DNA of 64,000 nucleotides from Betaproteobacteria bacterium (GCA_016234655.1 JACRAU010000031.1:1-64000); one strand, 5' to 3'. Numbered from the stretch's first letter, positions 17,268 to 26,803 are shown. The notes: generated by a model from the letters alone, not told the origin. A program made the numbers and translations.

Positions 17268-17935
17268 TGCTAGGCTTTCTGCTCACCGTCATCCGGCGCG
17301 ATCTGCTGCTGGCCGCGCGCCGCCGGGGCGACTGGCTGACCGCGCAGTTCTTCTTCGTCATGGTGGTCAGCCTGTTCCCGCTCGGCATCGGGCCGGAACC
17401 GGAGTTGCTGAAACGCATCGCGCCCGGCGTGGTCTGGGTCGCCGCTACCCTGGCCTCGCTGCTGTCGCTGTCGCGGCTGTTCGCCGACGACCACCGCGAC
17501 GGCAGCCTGGAGCAGATGCTGTTGTCGCCCGAGCCGGCGGTGCTGCTGGCCTTGGGCAAGGCCATCGCCCACTGGCTGATCTACGGCATTCCCTTGTTGC
17601 TCGTGGCGCCGGTGCTCGGCATCCAATTCGCGCTGCCGGCCGAGGCCATCGGCGTGCTGGTGCTGTCCTTGGCTATCGGCACGCCCATTCTGTCGCTGCT
17701 CGGCGCGGTGGGCGCCGCCTTGACCCTGGGCCTGCGCGGCGGCGGCGTGTTGCTGACCTTGCTGATCCTGCCGCTCTATGTGCCGGCCCTGATCTTCGGT
17801 GCCGGCGCGGTGGATGCGATGCTGGCGGGAACCGGCGTCGAGGCGAACCTGTCTCTGTTGGGGGCGTTCTTCATGTTGTCTTTGCTCGTGGCGCCGTGGG
17901 TGTCCGCGGCAGCGTTAAGGGTTTCGATGGAATGA
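17267..17935 (+). CDS. ccmB: Heme exporter membrane protein CcmB
   Basis: 222 residues with six hydrophobic segments. The ATG overlaps the ccmA stop by one base. FADDHRDGSLEQMLLSPEP is the typical cytoplasmic loop of CcmB. It forms the membrane part of the CcmAB complex. Confidence 0.95.
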   Translation: MLGFLLTVIRRDLLLAARRRGDWLTAQFFFVMVVSLFPLGIGPEPELLKRIAPGVVWVAATLASLLSLSRLFADDHRDGSLEQMLLSPEPAVLLALGKAIAHWLIYGIPLLLVAPVLGIQFALPAEAIGVLVLSLAIGTPILSLLGAVGAALTLGLRGGGVLLTLLILPLYVPALIFGAGAVDAMLAGTGVEANLSLLGAFFMLSLLVAPWVSAAALRVSME

Positions 17936-18666
17936 GCATCAACTGGTACAAATTTTCGGCGCCGGCCAGTTTCTACGGCCTGGCCGGCCGGCTCGCGCCC
18001 TGGTTTGCTTGGGCCGCCGCTCTGCTCACCGTGGTCGGTCTCTATCTCGGTTTCTTCGTCGCGCCGACCGATTTCCAGCAGGGCGAGGCCTACCGGGTGA
18101 TCTTCATCCACGTGCCGGCGGCCTGGATGTCCATGTTCATCTATCTGGTGATGGCCGCCTGGGCCGCCATCGGCCTGGCCTTCAACACCCGCTTGTCGTT
18201 CATGATGGCGCGCGCCCTGGCGCCGACCGGTGCCATGTTTACCTTCGTCGCCTTGTGGACCGGCGCCTTCTGGGGCAAACCGATGTGGGGCGCTTGGTGG
18301 GTGTGGGATGCGCGGCTCACCTCCGAACTGATCCTGTTGTTCCTTTACGTCGGCATCATGGCCCTGTGGGCGGCGATCGACGACCCGCGCCGCGGCGACA
18401 AGGCCGGCGCGCTCTTGGCGTTGATCGGCGCGATCAACGTGCCGATCATCTATTTCTCGGTGCAGTGGTGGAATACCCTGCACCAGGGCTCGTCGATCAA
18501 GCCGACCGGCAGCAGCATGGACGAGGTGATGCTGGCCGGCATGCTGATCATGGCCTTCGCCGCCTGGTTCTATACCGCCGCCGTCGCCTTCGTCCGGGTG
18601 CGCCGCATCATCCTCGAACGCGAGCGGCACACCGAGTGGGTCAAGCACGTGTTGGAGAGCGCATGA
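17932..18666 (+). CDS. ccmC: Heme handling protein CcmC
   Basis: 244 residues, six membrane helices. The tryptophan-rich WWD motif [16 protein letters not shown] begins near residue 119, with flanking His residues that bind heme. It transfers heme to CcmE. The ATG overlaps the ccmB stop (ATGA). An upstream in-frame start would lie inside ccmB. Confidence 0.96.
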   Translation: MSINWYKFSAPASFYGLAGRLAPWFAWAAALLTVVGLYLGFFVAPTDFQQGEAYRVIFIHVPAAWMSMFIYLVMAAWAAIGLAFNTRLSFMMARALAPTGAMFTFVALWTGAFWGKPMWGAWWVWDARLTSELILLFLYVGIMALWAAIDDPRRGDKAGALLALIGAINVPIIYFSVQWWNTLHQGSSIKPTGSSMDEVMLAGMLIMAFAAWFYTAAVAFVRVRRIILERERHTEWVKHVLESA

Positions 18667-18839
18667 TGCAATGGGCGAGCTGGGATGCCTTCTGGGCCAT
18701 GGGCGGTTATGGTCTGTATGTCTGGGGTTCGTTCGCGGTGACGGCTCTGGCGATCGTCATAGAAGTGATTTTGTTGCGCCAGAGCGGCCGTCAAACTTTG
18801 GCAAGGCTCAAACGATTGAACAAGTGGGAAACCGAATGA
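18663..18839 (+). CDS. ccmD: Small heme exporter membrane protein CcmD
   Basis: 58 residues, easily missed because it is short. The start [23 protein letters not shown] is the CcmD pattern, followed by one membrane helix and a basic C-terminal tail ([18 protein letters not shown]). It overlaps ccmC and ccmE by ATGA. CcmD helps release holo-CcmE from CcmABC. Confidence 0.93.
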   Translation: MMQWASWDAFWAMGGYGLYVWGSFAVTALAIVIEVILLRQSGRQTLARLKRLNKWETE

Positions 18840-19285
18840 AATCGCGTCACAAGAAACTGCTCGCCATCGGCCTGGCCGTCGCCGGCCTCGGCATCATCGC
18901 GGCCCTGGTGCTCAACGCCTTCCAATCCAATCTGGTGTTCTTCTTCTCGCCCACGCAGGTCGCGGCGGGCGAGGCACCGTCCGGCCGCGCCTTCCGCATC
19001 GGCGGCCTAGTCGAGTCGGGCAGCTTGAAGCGCGAAGCCGACGGCTTGACCGTGCACTTCGTGGTGACCGATACCGCCAAGACCATCCCGGTGACCTACA
19101 AGGGCATCCTGCCGGACCTGTTCAAGGAAGGTAAGGGCACGGTGGCCGAGGGCAGCTTGGGCACCGATGGCGTTTTTACCGCGACGCAGGTGCTGGCTAA
19201 ACACGATGAAAATTACATGCCACCCGAAGCCGCGCATGCCCTGGAACAGGCCCAAAAGGCTCAAGCTACGGTAGTGCAGCAATAA
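18836..19285 (+). CDS. ccmE: Cytochrome c-type heme chaperone CcmE
   Basis: 149 residues: an N-terminal anchor (about 8-28) and a periplasmic OB-fold. The covalent heme ligand motif HxxxY is H123-DEN-Y127. The tail after [17 protein letters not shown] ends ATVVQQ; a diverged second copy of this tail lies 71 bases after the stop. The ATG overlaps the ccmD stop. Confidence 0.95.
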   Translation: MKSRHKKLLAIGLAVAGLGIIAALVLNAFQSNLVFFFSPTQVAAGEAPSGRAFRIGGLVESGSLKREADGLTVHFVVTDTAKTIPVTYKGILPDLFKEGKGTVAEGSLGTDGVFTATQVLAKHDENYMPPEAAHALEQAQKAQATVVQQ

Positions 19286-19303
19286 TGCGCAGGCATGTAA
19301 TTT
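19210..19303. repeat. Inverted repeat flanking the ccmE tail
   Basis: A perfect 12-base arm AAATTACATGCC (19210-19221, inside ccmE) is repeated inverted as GGCATGTAATTT (19292-19303, after the stop). The intervening sequence also has GCTACGG (19265-19271), repeated inverted as CCGTAGC just before the second ccmE tail copy. A shorter hairpin AACATTGGC/GCCGATGTT follows at about 19316-19335. This nested symmetry is not expected in a coding tail. Confidence 0.7.
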
Positions 19304-19356
19304 CGGCGCAGGCTAACATTGGCGCAGCCGATGTTAAGCGTAGCGGCCGTAGCCAA

Positions 19357-19428
19357 AACTATATGCCGCCGGAGGCGGCGCATGCCTTGGAACAGGCGCA
19401 AAAGGCCCAGAAAACTCTGGCGCAATAA
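19357..19428 (+). pseudogene. Diverged duplicate of the ccmE C-terminal tail
   Basis: The 72 bases encode [23 protein letters not shown] and a stop, in a different frame phase from ccmE and with no start codon of their own. The first 18 residues match the real ccmE tail, but many third-codon positions differ, so this is not a fresh tandem copy. It may be the original ccmE end displaced by an insertion or by recombination with a related sequence. Confidence 0.75.
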
Positions 19429-19440
19429 GAGAGGAAACCC

Positions 19441-21405
19441 ATGATCCCCGAACTCGGCCATTTCGCGCTGATCGTCGCCCTGTTGTTGGCCTTGGTCCAG
19501 GGCATCTTGCCCATCGTCGGCGCCCATCGCGGCCATGCCGCTTTCATGGCGGTGGCGCGGCCGGCGGCGCGGGCGCAATTCGGCTTCGTCGCCTTGGCCT
19601 TCGGCTGTCTCGCCTATGCCTTCCTGACCAACGACTTCTCGGTCGAGAACGTCGCGCGCAACTCCTTCTCGCAGTTGCCCGAGATCTACCGCTTCACCGC
19701 GACCTGGGGCTCGCACGAGGGATCGCTGCTGTTGTGGACCCTGATTCTCGGCGTGTGGACCACGGCGGTCACCGTGTTCTCCAAACATCTGCCGGAAGAT
19801 ATGGCCGCCCGCGTGATCGGCGTCATGGGCCTGGTCAGCAGCGGCTTCCTCGCCTTCCTGTTGCTGACCTCGAACCCCTTCCTGCGCCTGGTGCCGGCGG
19901 CGCCCGAGGGCAACGACATGAACCCGCTTTTGCAGGACCCGGGCATGGTGGTGCACCCGCCCATGCTGTACATGGGCTATGTCGGTTTCTCGGTCGCCTT
20001 CGCCTTCGCCATCGCCGCCTTGCTCTCCGGCAAGCTCGACGCCGCTTGGGCGCGCTGGTCGCGGCCCTGGACCACGGTGGCCTGGACCTTCCTCACCGTC
20101 GGCATCGCGCTGGGCAGCTGGTGGGCGTATTACGAATTGGGCTGGGGCGGCTGGTGGTTCTGGGATCCGACCGAGAACGCCTCGTTCATGCCCTGGTTGG
20201 CCGGCACCGCCTTGATCCATTCGCTCGCGGTGACCGAAAAACGCGGCGCGTTCAAGAGTTGGACGGTGTTGCTCGCCATCGCCGCCTTCTCGCTCTCGCT
20301 GCTCGGTACCTTCCTGGTCCGCTCCGGCGTGCTGTCTTCGGTCCATGCCTTCGCCACCGACCCGGCGCGCGGCGTGTTTATCCTGGGTTTTCTCGGCGTG
20401 GTCATCGGCGGCTCGTTCTTGCTCTATGCCTGGCGCGCGCCGCGCCTGGCGGCCGGCGGCGGCTTCGGCTGGTTCTCGCGCGAATCGCTGCTGCTGGCCA
20501 ACAACGTGCTCTTGATCGCGGCCCTGGGCTCGGTCTTGCTCGGCACCCTGTACCCGCTGTTCATGGACGCGCTGGACATGGGCAAGATATCGGTCGGTCC
20601 GCCCTACTTCAACGCGGTGTTCGTGCCGCTGATCGCGCCGGCCCTGTTCCTGGTCGGCATCGGCCCCTTGGCGCGCTGGAAGCAGGCCAGCCTGCCGGAG
20701 ATGGCCTTGCGCCTGAAGTGGGCCTTCGCCGTCGCGCTGGCCACGGCCGCCCTGTTGCCGCTGACGCAGAAGGGTTTCAACCTCATGGCCAGCCTGGGCC
20801 TGTTCCTCAGCTTGTGGATCGTGTTCACGGGGCTTATCGGTTTTGCCGACCGCGTGCGGCACGGCGAAGGCGAGTTGTTCTCGCGCCTGCAGGCCCTGCC
20901 GCGCGCCTTTTGGGGCATGCAGTTGGCCCACTTCGGCCTGGCCTTGGCCGTGTGCGGCGCGACCGTGGTGTCGCATTACCAGTCCGACCGCGATGTGCGC
21001 ATGAACGTCGGCGACCATGTCGAGCTGGCCGGTTACACCTTCACCTTCCAGGGCGCGACGCCGGTGCCCGGCCCAAACTACCGGGCCATGCGCGGCCGGG
21101 TCGAGGTCAGCCGCGACGGCAAGCGGCAATTCGTGCTCGAGCCGGAGAAGCGCAGCTACAACGCCTCGGGCATGCCGATGACCGAGGCCGGCATCGACTA
21201 TGGTCTGCTGCGCGATGTCTATGTCTCGCTCGGCGAGCCGCTGGCCGACGGCGCCTGGAGCGTGCGCATCTATCACAAGCCCTTCGTCGACTGGCTCTGG
21301 CTCGGCGCCTTGTTCCTCGCCATCGGCGGCGTGCTGGCCGCCTCCGACCGGCGCTACCGCATCGCCTTCAAGAAGGGCATGACCAAGCAGGAGCAACAGG
21401 CATGA
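19441..21405 (+). CDS. ccmF: Cytochrome c heme lyase subunit CcmF
   Basis: 654 residues, about 15 membrane segments. The WWD motif GWGGWWFWDPTENASFMPWL begins near residue 235, followed by RSGVLSSVHAFATDP. CcmF with CcmH ligates heme to apocytochrome c. GAGAGGAAA precedes the ATG. The 155-base gap from ccmE contains the duplicated tail. Confidence 0.96.
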   Translation: MIPELGHFALIVALLLALVQGILPIVGAHRGHAAFMAVARPAARAQFGFVALAFGCLAYAFLTNDFSVENVARNSFSQLPEIYRFTATWGSHEGSLLLWTLILGVWTTAVTVFSKHLPEDMAARVIGVMGLVSSGFLAFLLLTSNPFLRLVPAAPEGNDMNPLLQDPGMVVHPPMLYMGYVGFSVAFAFAIAALLSGKLDAAWARWSRPWTTVAWTFLTVGIALGSWWAYYELGWGGWWFWDPTENASFMPWLAGTALIHSLAVTEKRGAFKSWTVLLAIAAFSLSLLGTFLVRSGVLSSVHAFATDPARGVFILGFLGVVIGGSFLLYAWRAPRLAAGGGFGWFSRESLLLANNVLLIAALGSVLLGTLYPLFMDALDMGKISVGPPYFNAVFVPLIAPALFLVGIGPLARWKQASLPEMALRLKWAFAVALATAALLPLTQKGFNLMASLGLFLSLWIVFTGLIGFADRVRHGEGELFSRLQALPRAFWGMQLAHFGLALAVCGATVVSHYQSDRDVRMNVGDHVELAGYTFTFQGATPVPGPNYRAMRGRVEVSRDGKRQFVLEPEKRSYNASGMPMTEAGIDYGLLRDVYVSLGEPLADGAWSVRIYHKPFVDWLWLGALFLAIGGVLAASDRRYRIAFKKGMTKQEQQA

Positions 21406-21923
21406 AGCGTTTCATCCCGTTCATCGTCTTCGTCGTCCTGGCCGTGTTCTTTTATGTCGGCCTGTCGCTCAATCCGCGCGAGGTGCCGTCGCCCTTCATC
21501 GGCAAGCCGGCGCCGGCCTTCTCGCAGCCGCAGTTGTTCGAGCCGGCCAAGTCGTTTGCCCCGGCCGACATGAAAGGCCGGGTCTGGCTGCTCAACGTCT
21601 GGGCCTCCTGGTGCGCGGCCTGCCGCGACGAGCACCCCTATCTGGTCGAGCTGTCGCAAAAGCAGCACCTGCCCATCGTCGGCCTGAACTACAAGGACCA
21701 GCCGGACGCGGCCAAGGCCTGGCTGGCGCAACTGGGCAACCCCTACGGTCTGTCGGTGGTCGATCCCGAAGGCCGGGTCGGCATCGACTACGGCGTCTAT
21801 GGCGTGCCGGAGACCTATCTGATCGACCGCGACGGCGTCATCCGCCACAAGCAGACCGGCCCGATCACGCCGCTGATCTGGCAACAGAAGTTCGAGCCGC
21901 TGTTGAAGGAGCTGGGCGTATGA
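21402..21923 (+). CDS. ccmG: Thiol:disulfide oxidoreductase CcmG/DsbE
   Basis: 173 residues: one N-terminal membrane anchor (about 5-22) and a periplasmic thioredoxin fold with WASWCAAC (Cys71, Cys74) and a cis-Pro in YGVPETYLI. It reduces the apocytochrome CxxCH cysteines and receives electrons from DsbD (encoded at 30.7-32.9 kb). The ATG overlaps the ccmF stop. Confidence 0.95.
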   Translation: MKRFIPFIVFVVLAVFFYVGLSLNPREVPSPFIGKPAPAFSQPQLFEPAKSFAPADMKGRVWLLNVWASWCAACRDEHPYLVELSQKQHLPIVGLNYKDQPDAAKAWLAQLGNPYGLSVVDPEGRVGIDYGVYGVPETYLIDRDGVIRHKQTGPITPLIWQQKFEPLLKELGV

Positions 21924-22384
21924 CGCATCGATTCCTCGCCGTTTTGTTGTGCGGTTTCTTGGCGCTGCCGGCCTTTGCCGGCGAGGCCCTGCCCAATGCC
22001 GAAGACCCGGCGCTCGAGCAGCGCATGAACCGCTTGGCCGAAGACCTGCGCTGCCTGGTCTGCCAGAACGAATCGCTGGCCGGTTCGCGCGCCGACCTGG
22101 CGCAAGACCTGCGGCGCGAGATTCGCGAGCAGATGCAGGCCGGCAAGGACGACCGGCAGGTCATCGAATACCTGACCAGCCGCTACGGCGACTTCGTGCT
22201 GTATCGGCCGCCGTTCAAGCCGGTGACCTTCCTGCTGTGGTTGGGACCGGTGTTGTTCCTTGCCATCGGCGGCGGTGTCTGGTTCGTCACCCTGCGCCGC
22301 CGGCGCAATCTGCAAGCGCCGCAGATCAGCGAGGCGGCGCGCCGGCAAGCGGCCAAGCTCTTGGCAGAAGAGGACAAGCAATGA
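21920..22384 (+). CDS. ccmH: Cytochrome c maturation protein CcmH (CcmL-type)
   Basis: 154 residues: signal peptide (1-20), the LRCLVCQN redox motif (Cys45, Cys48), a three-helix domain and a C-terminal membrane segment (about 105-125). It takes part in thioredox handling of the apocytochrome with CcmF. It overlaps ccmG by ATGA. It is the short form, with the TPR part encoded separately by ccmI. Confidence 0.94.
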   Translation: MTHRFLAVLLCGFLALPAFAGEALPNAEDPALEQRMNRLAEDLRCLVCQNESLAGSRADLAQDLRREIREQMQAGKDDRQVIEYLTSRYGDFVLYRPPFKPVTFLLWLGPVLFLAIGGGVWFVTLRRRRNLQAPQISEAARRQAAKLLAEEDKQ

Positions 22385-23589
22385 GCCTACATTGGAGCGT
22401 GGCCGTGTTTTGGGCCCTGGCCTTCGTGTCGGCGGCCGGCGCCGCCATCCTGGTGATGCGGCCCCTGCTGCGCGGCCGTGCCCAGGTCGACATGGCCGAG
22501 CGGCGGCAGATCAACATCGCGATCTATCGCGATCAACTGCACGAGTTGGCAGCCGATCAACGCAACGGTCTGGTCGGCGATGACCAGTACGCCAGCGCCA
22601 AGGCCGAGCTGGAGGTGCGCCTGGCCGAGGATGCGCTGGAACAGGCCGAGGCGGCGCCCGCCGCCGTGGGGCGTGGCCCTTGGCTGGCCTACGGACTGGG
22701 CCTGGCCTTGCCCTTGGCCGCCTTCGGCCTGTATTTCGCCTTGGGCAATCCGCTGGCGATCCAGGTCGCGGCCGAAGGCGGCGACGGCCCGGCCGGCATC
22801 GAGGCCATGGTCCGCGCCGCCGAGCAAAAACTCAAGGCCAATCCCAAGGATGCGCGCGGCTGGTTCACCCTGGCCCGCACCTATGGCGCGCTGGGCCGTT
22901 GGCCCGAGGCCAAGCAGGCCTATCTGAAGGCGAGCGCGCTGGCGCCGGAAGAGGCGGCGGTCTGGTCCGGCCTGGCCGAGGCGAGCGCGATGCTGCAAGA
23001 CAGTTCGCTCGAAGGCGAGCCGATGCGTCTGGTGGCCAAGGCCCTGGGCCTCGACCGCAACGACCCCAAGGCGCACGAGTTGTCCGGCATCCAGGCCTTC
23101 GGGCAAAAGGACTACGCCAAGGCCGTGCACCACTGGCGCACGCTGCTGAGCCTCGCACCGCCCGATTCCGACTACGTCGCCGAGCTGCGCCGCGCGATCC
23201 AAGAGGCGCGGCATCTGGCCGATCAGGCCGGCAAGCCGATCGACCTCGGCCCGTCGATTCGCGGCCGCATCGAACTGGCTGCGGCGCTCAAGGCCAAGCT
23301 CAAGCCCGAGGCCGTGCTCTTCGTCTTCGCCCAGCCCGTCGGCGGCCAAGGCATGCCGTTGGCCGCGCTGCGTGTGCCGGCCGGCGAGCTGCCGCTCGCG
23401 TTCGAGTTCGACGACACCATGGCCCTGGGCGGCGCCAAGCTGTCCGCGCACAAGCAGGTGCGCCTGGTCGCCCGCGTCGCCAACGCCGGCCAGCCGGCCG
23501 CCGCGCCCGGTGACCTGGAAGGCCGGGTCGAGAAGGTGGCCGTGGGCAGCCGCAACGTCAAGCTGGTGATCGACCGCGAATTGCAATAA
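22381..23589 (+). CDS. ccmI: Cytochrome c biogenesis TPR protein CcmI
   Basis: 402 residues: two N-terminal membrane segments (about 5-25 and 98-118) with the cytoplasmic loop RRQINIAIYRDQLHEL between them, TPR repeats (about 140-260) and a C-terminal beta domain. It presents apocytochrome c to CcmFH. The ATG overlaps the ccmH stop, and this ends the operon. Confidence 0.94.
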   Translation: MSLHWSVAVFWALAFVSAAGAAILVMRPLLRGRAQVDMAERRQINIAIYRDQLHELAADQRNGLVGDDQYASAKAELEVRLAEDALEQAEAAPAAVGRGPWLAYGLGLALPLAAFGLYFALGNPLAIQVAAEGGDGPAGIEAMVRAAEQKLKANPKDARGWFTLARTYGALGRWPEAKQAYLKASALAPEEAAVWSGLAEASAMLQDSSLEGEPMRLVAKALGLDRNDPKAHELSGIQAFGQKDYAKAVHHWRTLLSLAPPDSDYVAELRRAIQEARHLADQAGKPIDLGPSIRGRIELAAALKAKLKPEAVLFVFAQPVGGQGMPLAALRVPAGELPLAFEFDDTMALGGAKLSAHKQVRLVARVANAGQPAAAPGDLEGRVEKVAVGSRNVKLVIDRELQ

Positions 23590-23610
23590 GCGGTAAGGGC
23601 AACGAAGCCG

Positions 23611-23641
23611 AAGGCCGCAGCCGACCCGCTGCGGCCTTTTT
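23611..23641 (+). terminator. Terminator of the ccm operon
   Basis: An 11-bp stem AAGGCCGCAGC / GCTGCGGCCTT (23611-23621, 23628-23638) with a six-base loop runs into a T tract (23637-23641). It lies 22 bases after the ccmI stop. Confidence 0.85.
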
Positions 23642-23698
23642 GTTTGTCCGCTCGCCGAGGCCTACAATGAAGCAAGACGTGTCGATAAGGAGAGCGCG

Positions 23699-25249
23699 AT
23701 GTTCGAGTCTGCCGAGTTGGGCCATAAGATCGACAAGGCCACTTATGACAAGGAAGTGCCCAAGCTGCGCGAGGCGCTGCTCGACGTGCAGTTCGATTTC
23801 GCCGCCGCGAAGAAATTCGAGACCGTCATCCTGGTCGGCGGCGTCGACGGCGCCGGCCGTAGCGAAACGGTCAACCTGCTCAACGAATGGATGGACCCGC
23901 GCCACATCGAGGTGCACGGCATGGGCGAGCCGTCCGACGAGGAGCGCGAACGGCCGCCGATGTGGCGCTTTTGGCGGGTGCTGCCGCCCGTGGGGCGGAT
24001 CGGCGTGTTCATGGGCTCTTGGTATAGCTGGCCGATCGTCGATTACGTCTACGGCAACATCGATAAAGAGGCCTATCACGACAAGATCGAACGCATCGCC
24101 CGGTTCGAGAAGATGCTGGTCGACGAAGGCGCCTTGCTGATCAAGTATTGGTTCCATCTGTCTAAAGATGGGCAGCGCAAGCGCCTGAAGTCGCTGGAGA
24201 AAGACCCGCGTACCCGCTGGCGCGTGAGCGAGCGCGATTGGAAGCACTTCGAGCTGTACGAAAAATTCCACGAGGCCGACGAACAGGCCCTGCGCATGAC
24301 CAGCACCGCCGAGGCGCCGTGGTACATCATCGAAGGCTCCGACGCCCGCTACCGCGAGCTCACCGTCGGCAAGATACTGCTCGAAGGTCTGCGCCGCCGG
24401 GTGGAGGAGAAGGATGGCGCGCCCCCGGCCGGCCACGTGCCGCCCTTGCTGCCGCCGATCGACCAATTGCACCTGCTGAAAGCGCTCGACCTGTCGCGCG
24501 CGCTGAACAAGAAGGCCTACGAGCGCGCGCTCGAAGAACAGCAGGGCCGGCTGGTGCAGTTGGCGCGCGACCCGCTGTTCAAGGAGATGTCGGTCGTGGT
24601 CGTGTTCGAGGGCAACGACGCCGCCGGCAAGGGCGGCAGCATCCGCCGCATCACCGGCGCGCTCGACGCCCGGCAATACCAGGTCATCCCCATCGCCGCG
24701 CCGACCGAGGAGGAGCGCGCCCACCCCTACCTCTGGCGCTTCTGGCGCCACCTGTCGCGGCGCGGCCGCATCACCCTGTTCGACCGTTCGTGGTACGGCC
24801 GGGTGCTGGTCGAGCGGGTCGAGGGCTTCGCCCCGGAGGCCGACTGGATGCGGGCTTATGGCGAGATCAACGACTTCGAAGACCAGCTCGCCCGGCACGA
24901 CACCGTGGTGGTCAAGTTTTGGCTGGCCACCAGCAAGGAAGAGCAGATGCGCCGGTTCAAGGAGCGCGAGCAGACCGGCTTCAAGCGTTACAAGATCACC
25001 GACGAGGATTGGCGCAACCGCGAGAAATGGGAGCAATACGAACACGCCGTGTGCGACATGGTCGAGCGCACCAGCACCGACTATGCGCCCTGGACCTTGG
25101 TCGAGTCGAACGACAAGAACTTCGCCCGGATCAAGGTGTTGACCACGGTATGCGACCGGATCGAGGCCTATATGGCGGCGCGGCGCAAGGCTGCGAAAAA
25201 GCAGAACGGCGAATCGGCGAAAGAGAAGGGCAAGGCGAAGAAGAAATAG
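23699..25249 (+). CDS. pap: Polyphosphate:AMP phosphotransferase, tandem PPK2
   Basis: 516 residues with two PPK2 domains. The N-terminal copy (about 30-240) has a changed P-loop, GVDGAGRSET, with Arg for Lys. The C-terminal copy (about 270-490) has the intact GNDAAGKGG and the lid-type sequence DRSWYGRVLVERVEGF. Tandem-domain PPK2 enzymes phosphorylate AMP to ADP with polyphosphate, and the C-terminal domain is normally the active one. AAGGAGA lies five bases before the ATG. Confidence 0.9.
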   Translation: MFESAELGHKIDKATYDKEVPKLREALLDVQFDFAAAKKFETVILVGGVDGAGRSETVNLLNEWMDPRHIEVHGMGEPSDEERERPPMWRFWRVLPPVGRIGVFMGSWYSWPIVDYVYGNIDKEAYHDKIERIARFEKMLVDEGALLIKYWFHLSKDGQRKRLKSLEKDPRTRWRVSERDWKHFELYEKFHEADEQALRMTSTAEAPWYIIEGSDARYRELTVGKILLEGLRRRVEEKDGAPPAGHVPPLLPPIDQLHLLKALDLSRALNKKAYERALEEQQGRLVQLARDPLFKEMSVVVVFEGNDAAGKGGSIRRITGALDARQYQVIPIAAPTEEERAHPYLWRFWRHLSRRGRITLFDRSWYGRVLVERVEGFAPEADWMRAYGEINDFEDQLARHDTVVVKFWLATSKEEQMRRFKEREQTGFKRYKITDEDWRNREKWEQYEHAVCDMVERTSTDYAPWTLVESNDKNFARIKVLTTVCDRIEAYMAARRKAAKKQNGESAKEKGKAKKK

Positions 25250-25283
25250 ACGGGTAGGCCCCCTGTCGGGCCTGCCGCCCGTC
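25249..25283 (+). terminator. Hairpin after pap
   Basis: A long imperfect stem (GACGGG-AGGCCC / GGGCCT-CCCGTC) follows the pap stop codon directly. There is no T-run, so termination is likely only partial. Confidence 0.4.
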
Positions 25284-25336
25284 GTGCCGGGCTGGTGGAA
25301 AGCGGCGCGCTTGTTTACTGTATTATCCGCGACCAT

Positions 25337-26803
25337 ATGACGATCATCGAACTGACCATGCTGCCCCGCTCCGGCAACGACGGGATACCGGCATCGACCG
25401 AGCGCAACCGCCTATCGGGTGTCGGGATACGGGAACATCTACGATGGCTCGTCGCGGCGTGCCTTCTTGTCATGAGTCTCGATCACGCGGTAGCGGCGGG
25501 GCAGTCCGTTCCGAGTTACGACTCCGCAAGCAATCAGGTCTCCATGCCTGCCCTATTGGTGAATGGCGTCACTTACCCTGCCGTGGTCGTGAAGGTCGGC
25601 GGCCTGGTCGGCGTGGGCGGCGGGAACCCGCAAGGCAGCATCGGTATCTATGATGCGACGCTGAATCAGGCCACGCTCCCGTCCGTCGTGGTCGACGGTC
25701 GGGATACTTACACCAACGTCGTATTCACCCCCGGCCAACTCATCAGCATCGGCACCCCCGAATTGGCGCCGAACGAACGGTCCGTCGGCCTCAAGCTGCG
25801 CGGTTTCAACCTGTCCGCGTTTTCGCGCGATTCCTGGGACGTCGCCGCCGACAACGAGGCGGCGCTTCAATTCATCAAGAGCGAAGGCGGTAACGCGGTC
25901 GTGCTGGATTGGATGGTCGAGTTCGCCGACGATGGCACCATGTCCAGCAACGGCGGCAGCACGCACCCGCCATGGGCCGACATCGTAAGCGTCGTTAACC
26001 GGGCCAAGGCGCTGGGCCTGTACGTCGTGTTGAAGCCGCATGTGATCAGCACCCAATGCTGCGGCCAGAACCGCAACAGCACGAACACCAATATCGAAAA
26101 ATTCCTGCCGGCGACGTTTTTCCCCGCATGGCGCGGCTACCTGCTCGATATGATCGGCCGCCTGCCCATGCAGTCGGTCGATGCGGTCTCGATCGGCACC
26201 GAGTTGGATATCCTCGATTGGCAATTCCGCACCGAATGGGCATCGACGATCCAGGCGGTGCGCGGCGTTTACCCCGGCGCCGTCACCTATGACGCGATGT
26301 TCAGCCAATACAGCGGCGCCAAGGATGTCGGCGACGTCGTCTTTTGGGACTTGGTGGATTTCATCTCCTGCTCCTTTTATGTCCGCCTGAGCAAGAACGA
26401 CACGCTCTCGGCGCCGTCATTGGCGGCGCTGATGCGGAACACGCCCGGCGTCGATGTGGCGGACCCGATCGCCTATCTACAGCAGATCGCAAACAAGCAC
26501 GGCAAGCAGATATTCACCCTGGAAGGCGGCTATCAAAGCGCCAATGGCGCGTTGTGGGGCGTCAACGATTTCTACGGTGCGGCCGCGACGGAGAATCAGG
26601 ATTTGCAGTCCAGGGGTTTGGAGGCCTATCTGTTTACCTTGAGCTTCAACCAGGGCAATTGGCTCAAGGGCGTGAGCCTGTGGGACATACAGCCGCGGCA
26701 TTGGCGGTCCCACACCTGGGACGACCCGAATTACCGGAATGGCTGGGGCATGTACCACAAGACCGCGGCCGATACCGTCAAGAAGTGGTATTCGATCCCT
26801 TAG
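25337..26803 (+). CDS. Secreted TIM-barrel glycoside hydrolase-like protein (GH113-like)
   Basis: 488 residues. A hydrophobic signal segment (about 36-53, ending AVAAG) follows an extended N-terminus, so the true start may be later. Residues 60-138 hold two copies of a short beta repeat of the form YDxxxNQxxxPxxxVxGxTYxNVV. The catalytic-like barrel (150-485) starts with LKLRGFNLSAFSRDSW and has candidate acid Glu289 (SIGTELDILDW) and nucleophile Glu396 (FTLEGGYQS), a layout seen in GH113-type mannanases and related barrels. It probably acts on an extracellular polysaccharide; the substrate is not predictable. A GTG at 25295 is an alternative start. Confidence 0.65.
   Translation: MTIIELTMLPRSGNDGIPASTERNRLSGVGIREHLRWLVAACLLVMSLDHAVAAGQSVPSYDSASNQVSMPALLVNGVTYPAVVVKVGGLVGVGGGNPQGSIGIYDATLNQATLPSVVVDGRDTYTNVVFTPGQLISIGTPELAPNERSVGLKLRGFNLSAFSRDSWDVAADNEAALQFIKSEGGNAVVLDWMVEFADDGTMSSNGGSTHPPWADIVSVVNRAKALGLYVVLKPHVISTQCCGQNRNSTNTNIEKFLPATFFPAWRGYLLDMIGRLPMQSVDAVSIGTELDILDWQFRTEWASTIQAVRGVYPGAVTYDAMFSQYSGAKDVGDVVFWDLVDFISCSFYVRLSKNDTLSAPSLAALMRNTPGVDVADPIAYLQQIANKHGKQIFTLEGGYQSANGALWGVNDFYGAAATENQDLQSRGLEAYLFTLSFNQGNWLKGVSLWDIQPRHWRSHTWDDPNYRNGWGMYHKTAADTVKKWYSIP

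Noticed and set aside
19261-21396. Long minus-strand frame of 711 codons
   Set aside because: It lies antisense to ccmF and has the Gln/His/Arg/Gly-rich composition of GC-rich antisense frames. It has no domain.
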